Assembly (NCBI RefSeq): GCF_900626075.1
Contig: NZ_UYZY01000009.1
Span: 43,393 to 107,392 of the forward strand
Length of the DNA: 64,000 nucleotides
Direction: 5' to 3'
Origin: Clostridium transplantifaecale
GTDB lineage: Bacteria; Bacillota; Clostridia; Lachnospirales; Lachnospiraceae
Both the position numbers and the translations under genes were made by a program. Positions 58,997 through 64,000 of the stretch are shown one piece after another. The notes under the pieces are model-generated. The model did no database searches. It was not told the DNA's origin and saw only the letters and a list, made by a program, of their open reading frames with translations. Position 1 is the first letter of the stretch, and the number at the start of each line of letters is the position of its first letter.

Positions 58997-59305
58997 ATGT
59001 ATGAGACAATTCCGATCCAGCATCTGGACAGATGGCTGGAACAGGGATACGAGGGCAGGATTATAGATTTGAGAAGTCCATCCTCTTACTGTCAGTCCCA
59101 CTTATGCGGTGCAGAAAATTATCCGTTTGACGAACTGATGGAGCAGCCGGAACTGCTTGACAACAGCCAGCCGCTGCTGTTTTACTGTGCGAGAGGAAGC
59201 GAAAGCCTGTTAGCCTGCAATTTATTTTACAGAAAAGGGTACCAGGTTGTAAATGTTGCAAATGGGCTTAGATTTTATAGGGGAAAGTACCTCACAGACC
59301 AGTAA
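58997..59305 (+). CDS. rhodanese-like domain protein
   Basis: This 102-residue single rhodanese domain has the opening RIIDLRSPSSYCQSHLCGAEN (about residues 21-41) and the active-site loop FYCARGSESLLACNLFYRKG with the catalytic Cys at about residue 64. Single-domain rhodaneses carry persulfide sulfur on this Cys. No sulfur-metabolism gene is adjacent, so its partner is unknown. ACAGGAGG lies 7-8 bases before the ATG; a TATAAT near 58965 may be its -10 box. Confidence 0.88.
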   Translation: MYETIPIQHLDRWLEQGYEGRIIDLRSPSSYCQSHLCGAENYPFDELMEQPELLDNSQPLLFYCARGSESLLACNLFYRKGYQVVNVANGLRFYRGKYLTDQ

Positions 59306-59440
59306 AAGGGTTATTGACAGGAGCGATCTGGTAAACTAAAATAGTAATATTAATGGTAACTATGAAGGTGCTGAATGGTTGCTGCTAATGGTGATGAATA
59401 AACAACAAAATACGGATATGGAAAGAGAAGAGGACACATT

Positions 59441-60607
59441 TTGGTGCGATATGAACTGATAGCCCCCTGCCACTTTGGCCTGGAGGCTGTTTTGAAAAAG
59501 GAAATAATTGATTTGGGATATGAGATCACGGAGGTTGAGAACGGACGCGTCAGTTTTGAAGGTGACGCGGAGGCAATCTGCCGGGCTAATATTTTCTTAA
59601 GAACAGCCGAGAGGGTCTTGTTAAAAGTGGGCGGCTTTCAGGCTCTTACCTTTGATGAACTGTTTGAGAGAACCAGGGAGATTCCCTGGGAGAATTATCT
59701 TCCCAAGGATGCGAAATGCTGGGTGAAGAAAGCATCCTCCATCAACAGTAAACTTTTCAGCCCTTCGGATATTCAGAGAATCATGAAGAAAGCCGTTGTC
59801 CGCCGCATGCAGGCCGAATACGATCTGGAGCAGATGCCGGAGACGGGAAGTGAATATCCATTGAGGGTTTTCTTCTATAAAGACCAGGTTACGGTAGCCA
59901 TTGACACGAGCGGCGATTCCCTTCACAAGAGGGGGTACCGGCAGCTTACGAGCAAGGCTCCGATCACGGAAACCCTGGCTGCCGCCCTCATCATGCTGAC
60001 TCCATGGAAGAAAGACAGGATCCTGGTAGACCCGTTTTGCGGCAGCGGAACCTTTCCAATTGAAGCCGCGATGATTGCGGCGGGGATTGCACCGGGACTG
60101 AACCGTTCTTTCCTCTCCGAGGACTGGAAGAACCTGATTCCGAGAAAATGCTGGTATGACGCTATTGACGAGGCATCCGAAATGGTGGATGATACGGTAG
60201 AAGTGGATATACAGGGATACGATATAGACGGAGAAGTGATTAAGGCCGCCAGGGAGAATGCAAAACGGGCCGGAGTCGATCATCTGATCCATTTCCAGCA
60301 GAGACCGATCGCCGAACTGAGCCATCCGAAAAAATACGGCTTTATCATTTCTAATCCTCCTTACGGCGAGAGGCTGGAAGAGAAGAAAGACCTCCCTGCG
60401 CTGTACCGTCAGATTGGGGAGCGGTACAAGGCCCTGGATTCCTGGTCTATGTATCTGATTACCGCGTATGAGGATGCGGAGAGGGATATCGGCAGGAAAG
60501 CGGATAAAAACAGGAAGATTTACAACGGTATGATGAAGACGTACTATTACCAGTTTATGGGACCGAGGCCACCGAAAAGAAAAACAGGAGATACAGTTGA
60601 GGCGTAA
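59441..60607 (+). CDS. THUMP-domain class I SAM-dependent RNA methyltransferase
   Basis: This 388-residue protein has an N-terminal THUMP RNA-binding domain (about residues 1-160, HFGLEAVLKKEIIDLGYEI onward) and a methyltransferase domain with the SAM motif VDPFCGSGTFPIEAAMIAAG (about 196-215) and the base-flipping motif SNPPYGERLE (about 306-315). It resembles the RlmL/YpsC group that makes N2-methylguanosine in 23S rRNA. The start is TTG 59441 or GTG 59444, both behind AGAAGAGGA; no ATG fits. It overlaps the protease gene by 11 bases. Confidence 0.9.
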   Translation: MVRYELIAPCHFGLEAVLKKEIIDLGYEITEVENGRVSFEGDAEAICRANIFLRTAERVLLKVGGFQALTFDELFERTREIPWENYLPKDAKCWVKKASSINSKLFSPSDIQRIMKKAVVRRMQAEYDLEQMPETGSEYPLRVFFYKDQVTVAIDTSGDSLHKRGYRQLTSKAPITETLAAALIMLTPWKKDRILVDPFCGSGTFPIEAAMIAAGIAPGLNRSFLSEDWKNLIPRKCWYDAIDEASEMVDDTVEVDIQGYDIDGEVIKAARENAKRAGVDHLIHFQQRPIAELSHPKKYGFIISNPPYGERLEEKKDLPALYRQIGERYKALDSWSMYLITAYEDAERDIGRKADKNRKIYNGMMKTYYYQFMGPRPPKRKTGDTVEA

Positions 60608-62321
60608 ACGATTATATATCGTTCTGCTGGTTCTGCTGCTCTTTTGCATTGCGGCGAAGAACCAGGCTTTTTTCACCCGTGAACAGGTAAAAAGGGGAGA
60701 GAAGCCGGGAAGCTGGAACAGCGGATGGTATTCCATTATATCGAAGGAAGTAAATGATAAAACCATTAAACTGAAGATTGACGGCCGCACGGTCAAGAGA
60801 AAAGGTCCTTCCGTAATTATGACGGAGGAAGGAAATTTTTTGGTTCCGGTGAGTATTCTGCAGGACTGCCTTTCCTGTTCGGCCAGGCTGTATGACAATT
60901 CCAGGCTGGTTATGGAGAAAAACACAATCCGGGCGGAGATGGTGGAGGGGACGCCCGAGATGGTTTTAAACGGCGTTACCGTAGCCCTGGAAGCCGGGAT
61001 TGAAAAGAGGGACGGTGTTCTGTACGTTCCGCTGGAAGCGGTGGAAAAAGCGCTTTCCTACAAAAAAGAGTGGGACGTTAATGAAAACATCCTGGAACTT
61101 TCTTTTGAGGGAAAGGATGAGAGAAGTCTTCCTTATGCCTATGATTACCGCGAAACCGGGCGGGCGCCCAGGGTCAAGAATCAGGGCAGTTTTGGCACAT
61201 GCTGGGCTTTTGCCTCTGTTATGGCGCTGGAGAGCAGGCTCCTTCCGGAAGCAGATTTGAGTTTTTCAGAGGATCATATGTCCATCAGGAACAGTTTCCA
61301 TATGCGGCAGAACGACGGCGGCGAGTATACGATGTCCATGGCTTATCTGCTTGCATGGCAGGGACCTGTATATGAGGAAGACGACGAATACGGAGACGAG
61401 TATTCGCCTCCTGGGCTGAAGCCCGTGTGCCATGTCCAGGATATACAGATTATACCGAGCAAGGATTACGAGGCTATCAAGCGTGCCGTATATCTCTACG
61501 GCGGAGTTCAGAGCTCCCTGTACACCTCCATGGTGACCGGCCAGAGCGACTCGCGTTATTATAATAAGGAGCAGGGGGCATACTGCTATATAGGAACAGC
61601 AAAGCCGAACCACGACATTGTAATCATCGGATGGGACGACAATTATTCTAAAGAAAACTTTAATCTGGACCTGGAGGGTGACGGAGCCTTTATCTGCGCC
61701 AACAGCTGGGGCGGTGAATTTGGTGATGAGGGATATTTTTACGTATCCTACTATGACACCAATATTGGAATTCATAATATCCTGTATTCCAGAGTGGACG
61801 GCACGGATAATTACGACAATATTTACCAGACGGATCTCTGCGGCTGGGTAGGCCAGCTGGGCTATGGCAAGGAAAACGCCTACTTTGCTAATATCTATAC
61901 GGCCGAAGAGGAAGAAGAGCTGTCCGCGGTCGGTTTTTATGCCACGGGGCAGGATACATCCTATGAAGTATATACGGTCACCGATGTGGAAGGAAGTGCA
62001 CAGTTTGGCAGGCGGATGCTGGCAGCGTCGGGAACACTTAAAAACGCCGGATTTTATACCGTTGATTTAGACAGGCCGGTGGAACTTGCGGCCGGAAAGA
62101 AATTTGCCGTCATCGTCAGTATCAGCACACCGGGTTCTGTTCACCCGGTGGCGATAGAATACAATTCACCCGATAAAAACCTCCGCGTCGATTTAAGCGA
62201 CGGCGAGGGGTACATCAGCTTTAAGGGAACGTCCTGGGAGCGGGTGGAAGAAGAACAGAAATGCAATGTGTGCCTGAAAGCATACACGAGAAAAAAAGAG
62301 GTTATGGAGAATGAAGAATAA
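60597..62321 (+). CDS. secreted C1 (papain-like) cysteine protease with lectin-like domain
   Basis: This 574-residue exported protein starts with a signal peptide or anchor (YIVLLVLLLFCIAA). Residues about 55-165 resemble a copper-amine-oxidase N-terminal-like module (two repeats of V..ILQDCL / VPLEAVEKAL). The papain domain follows: GSFGTCWAFASVMALES with the catalytic Cys (about residue 201), NHDIVIIGWDD with the His, and ANSWGGEFGDEGYF with the Asn (about 370). The C-terminal 150 residues form a beta-rich lectin-like domain. Such proteases act outside the cell. The start is TTG at 60597 behind AGGAG, overlapping the methyltransferase gene's end. Confidence 0.87.
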   Translation: MRRKRLYIVLLVLLLFCIAAKNQAFFTREQVKRGEKPGSWNSGWYSIISKEVNDKTIKLKIDGRTVKRKGPSVIMTEEGNFLVPVSILQDCLSCSARLYDNSRLVMEKNTIRAEMVEGTPEMVLNGVTVALEAGIEKRDGVLYVPLEAVEKALSYKKEWDVNENILELSFEGKDERSLPYAYDYRETGRAPRVKNQGSFGTCWAFASVMALESRLLPEADLSFSEDHMSIRNSFHMRQNDGGEYTMSMAYLLAWQGPVYEEDDEYGDEYSPPGLKPVCHVQDIQIIPSKDYEAIKRAVYLYGGVQSSLYTSMVTGQSDSRYYNKEQGAYCYIGTAKPNHDIVIIGWDDNYSKENFNLDLEGDGAFICANSWGGEFGDEGYFYVSYYDTNIGIHNILYSRVDGTDNYDNIYQTDLCGWVGQLGYGKENAYFANIYTAEEEEELSAVGFYATGQDTSYEVYTVTDVEGSAQFGRRMLAASGTLKNAGFYTVDLDRPVELAAGKKFAVIVSISTPGSVHPVAIEYNSPDKNLRVDLSDGEGYISFKGTSWERVEEEQKCNVCLKAYTRKKEVMENEE

Positions 62322-62934
62322 AATTATATTTGCGACAGGCAACGAGGGCAAAATGAAAGAAATCCGCCTGATTCTTAGGGATTTGGGCAGAGAGATCCTT
62401 TCGATGGAGGAAGCCGGATTCAAAGGGAATATTGTGGAGAGCGGGACCACCTTTGCCGAAAATGCAGAGATCAAAGCCCGCGCAGTCTGGGAGCAGACCG
62501 GAGGAACTGTCCTTGCGGATGATTCAGGCCTGGTTATTGATTACCTGGGCGGGGAGCCAGGCGTATATTCGGCTAGATATCTGGAGACGGAACCATATTC
62601 GGTTAAGAACCGGGTTCTGATTCAGAGGCTGGAAGGTGCGGAAGGTGAGAAAAGAGCCGCCCGTTTCGTGTGCAATATTGCTGCGGTCCTTCCCGACGGC
62701 CGTGTCCTTCACACGCAGGCGGCAATGGAAGGGCTTATAGCCAGGGAGCCGGCCGGAGAAGGGGGGTTCGGCTACGATCCGATTCTCTACCTGCCGGAGT
62801 ATGGAAAAACATCCGCCGAGCTTGCGATCGATGAAAAGAATAAAATCAGCCATCGCGGCAAGGCTTTGGAAATGATGAAAGAGGCGCTTAAGGCGGCCTT
62901 GGAGGGGAACGATGAAGATATTAATCGTAAGTGA
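62311..62934 (+). CDS. rdgB: XTP/dITP pyrophosphatase (RdgB/HAM1 family)
   Basis: This 207-residue housekeeping enzyme hydrolyses non-standard purine triphosphates (XTP, ITP, dITP) to keep them out of nucleic acids. Motifs: FATGNEGKMKEI (about residues 7-18), GTTFAENAEIKA, ADDSGLVID (about 69-77), GVYSARY, GFGYDPILYLPEYGKTSAEL and SHRGKA (about 180). It overlaps the protease gene by 11 bases and the next phosphoesterase gene by 23 bases; rdgB followed by a YfcE-like gene is a common clostridial pair. Confidence 0.93.
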   Translation: MKNKIIFATGNEGKMKEIRLILRDLGREILSMEEAGFKGNIVESGTTFAENAEIKARAVWEQTGGTVLADDSGLVIDYLGGEPGVYSARYLETEPYSVKNRVLIQRLEGAEGEKRAARFVCNIAAVLPDGRVLHTQAAMEGLIAREPAGEGGFGYDPILYLPEYGKTSAELAIDEKNKISHRGKALEMMKEALKAALEGNDEDINRK

Positions 62935-63412
62935 TACGCATCGCAGGGATGGTAATCTGCAGACTGTAATTGAAAAAACGGCGCCCTTTGACATGCTGAT
63001 TCATCTGGGGGACGCGGAGGGCAGCGAGGATCGGATTGAATCCTGGTGCCGCGAACAGAACGAAAACTGCCAGGTCTATATGATATTGGGAAATAACGAT
63101 TTCTTTTCCAATCTGGACAGAGAGAAAGAGATTGCAATAGGAGACTACCGTGTATTCCTGACCCACGGGCACTTTTACAGTGTTTCGGTGGGCACGGAGC
63201 GTCTGGCAGATGAGGCGAGGGACCGCAAGGTTCAGATTGCGATGTTCGGCCATACCCACAAACCATACCTGGACATCCGGGAGGATTTGACGATCCTGAA
63301 TCCCGGCAGTCTCTCTTTCCCGCGCCAGGACGGAAGAAAGCCGAGCTACATGCTGATGGAGCTGGATCGGGAAGGAAAAGCGCATTATACAATCAATTAC
63401 CTGGAGAACTGA
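62912..63412 (+). CDS. YfcE/MJ0936-family metallophosphoesterase
   Basis: This 166-residue calcineurin-fold phosphodiesterase shows the metal-binding series VSDTHRRDGNL (about residues 6-16), HLGDAEG (about 31-37), LGNNDFF (about 59-65), LTHGHFYSV (about 83-91) and FGHTHKPY (about 111-118). Family members hydrolyse phosphodiesters in vitro; the physiological substrate is unknown. GGAGGGGAACG precedes the ATG inside the rdgB end. Confidence 0.92.
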   Translation: MKILIVSDTHRRDGNLQTVIEKTAPFDMLIHLGDAEGSEDRIESWCREQNENCQVYMILGNNDFFSNLDREKEIAIGDYRVFLTHGHFYSVSVGTERLADEARDRKVQIAMFGHTHKPYLDIREDLTILNPGSLSFPRQDGRKPSYMLMELDREGKAHYTINYLEN

Positions 63413-63504
63413 CACTGAAGGCCGTCCCGGTGAGGGCGGCAGAAAATTGTATTAATTACATGAAAAATATCTTTTTGAAAGACACAATTTATTATATAAA
63501 ACGG

Positions 63505-63533
63505 TTGACAACCGGGACGGCATAGTATATAAT
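63505..63533 (+). promoter_or_regulatory. consensus promoter of tRNA-Pro
   Basis: Perfect TTGACA (63505-63510), a 17-bp spacer and perfect TATAAT (63528-63533), 36 bp before the tRNA. The sequence CCGGGACGGC in its spacer is the exact reverse complement of 63421-63430. Confidence 0.9.
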
Positions 63534-63568
63534 AATTCATGCATTGCAGATGTTCTGCTATGCATATC

Positions 63569-63643
63569 CGGGGTGTGGCTCAGCTTGGCTAGAGCGCCTG
63601 GTTTGGGACCAGGAGGTCGCAGGTTCGAATCCTGTCACCCCGA
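63569..63643 (+). tRNA. tRNA-Pro (anticodon UGG)
   Basis: The 75-base sequence folds into a full cloverleaf: acceptor stem CGGGGTG/CACCCCG with discriminator A, D stem GCTC/GAGC, anticodon stem CCTGG/CCAGG around the loop TTTGGGA (anticodon TGG), and T arm GCAGG-TTCGAAT-CCTGT with one terminal wobble. The 3' CCA is not encoded. A T-rich run follows. Confidence 0.95.
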
Positions 63644-63845
63644 TTTTTGTTTTTCTAGGATATTATATTTTTCACGGTAAGACCTTCTAGCCAAATATCT
63701 GGCTTTCTCCCATTATTAGTATTTGAATACTGGTTAAGTAAGTACATGTAAGTGCAACCAATTAACAACACATGGCGTCGCTTCGGCTCCCTGACGTCTA
63801 CAACTAATATAGAACGGTTTTTAATAATATAGAATGATTAAGTAT

Positions 63846-63878
63846 GGAACTATGTTGCAATGACATAGTTCCTTTTTT
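63846..63878 (+). terminator. rho-independent terminator-like hairpin before the last gene
   Basis: A perfect 9-bp stem GGAACTATG / CATAGTTCC is followed by TTTTTT. The 200 bp between the tRNA and this hairpin hold a small hairpin (AGCCA/TGGCT, about 63689-63705) and no gene. As the hairpin sits 21 bases before a start codon, it might attenuate that gene. Confidence 0.8.
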
Positions 63879-63898
63879 ATTTTACGGAGGATAATGAT

Positions 63899-64000
63899 AT
63901 GACTAAATTAGTAGAGAAAGAAAACATCTTAAAAACGAGGGTTACTGTATCAGCGGACGGAAAGAACACTTATGCCATCTCAAAAGCGGTTGAAGGATTA
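63899..64000 (+). CDS. start of an unknown protein, partial (runs off the right edge)
   Basis: The ATG at 63899 follows ACGGAGGATAATGAT and opens a frame of 34 residues to the window end (MTKLVEKENILKTRVTVSAD and on to AVEGL). The sequence is too short for a firm call; its opening resembles small proteins of the DUF1643 type that are often found in mobile elements, but this is a weak impression. Its position just after a tRNA gene would suit an integrated element. Confidence 0.5.
   Translation, partial: MTKLVEKENILKTRVTVSADGKNTYAISKAVEGL

Noticed and set aside
58601..59101. Ala/Val-rich 166-residue frame on the minus strand opposite the N/S-rich gene
   Set aside because: It is the mirror of the repetitive N/S/Q codons and crosses the terminator; the forward gene has a promoter, ribosome site and terminator.

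Overview
The window looks like chromosomal DNA of a spore-forming, Gram-positive anaerobe of the Clostridia, most likely Lachnospiraceae of the [Clostridium] symbiosum type. This is inferred from AGGAGG-type ribosome sites, sigma-A promoters with TTGACA/TATAAT boxes, the conserved gene order relA - MBL hydrolase - hemZ - hisS - aspS, a fused SecDF, MscL with a zinc ribbon, and a forespore-type (sigma-G) promoter. No phage or conjugation module is visible. Accessory DNA consists of two insertion sequences, a family of large palindromic non-coding repeats, and perhaps the start of an element after the tRNA at the right edge.

Layout. 1-4.7 kb: a truncated alpha/beta hydrolase, an XRE regulator, a PAP2 phosphatase, and a two-gene operon of an L-lactate-dehydrogenase-family enzyme and a GldA/HcxA-like dehydrogenase. 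4.9-9.9 kb: an amino-acid scavenging operon (M20 amidohydrolase, lipoprotein binding protein, permease, ATPase, aminotransferase). 10-15.2 kb: a FliB-like lysine N-methylase, the first giant palindromic element, a MATE exporter and an aspartate-type aminotransferase. 15.5-19.8 kb: GtrA flippase-like protein, a YfhO-like membrane protein with an unusual acidic N-terminal extension, and apt. 19.8-22.5 kb: the second giant palindromic element, split by an ISL3-family IS with an exact 8-bp target duplication. 22.5-32 kb: a D-2-hydroxyacid dehydrogenase, then relA, MBL hydrolase, hemZ, hisS and aspS.

32-39.9 kb: an unknown membrane protein, an RpiR-type regulator, and a catabolic operon of a HisD-family dehydrogenase outside any his operon, an SDR, a zinc alcohol dehydrogenase, a 38-residue membrane peptide and a sodium:solute symporter. 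40-47.2 kb: MerR and AraC regulators that both carry GyrI-like effector domains, mscL, a MATE exporter coupled to a short UvrA-like ABC protein, YdeI, and a decayed GNAT gene. 47.6-49.8 kb: a half-copy of the palindromic repeat split by an IS110-family element with a candidate bridge-RNA region. 49.9-57.5 kb: a two-component system, GlgX/pullulanase-like glycoside hydrolase, an unknown exported or membrane protein, and SecDF. 57.6-64 kb: NlpC/P60 hydrolase, a 75-residue Asn/Ser/Gln-rich protein behind a sigma-G-like promoter, rhodanese, an RNA methyltransferase, a papain-like secreted protease, RdgB, a YfcE-like phosphoesterase, tRNA-Pro(UGG), and the start of one further gene.

The most interesting observations are (i) a roughly 840-bp giant imperfect palindrome made of two roughly 340-bp hairpin arms. 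The two arms differ by compensatory base changes, the element abuts stop codons, and it serves as a landing site for both insertion sequences. (ii) The sigma-G-like promoter in front of the N/S/Q-rich small protein. (iii) The HisD-family catabolic operon with a tiny membrane peptide in front of its symporter. Everything here was read by eye; no alignment, folding program or database was used.
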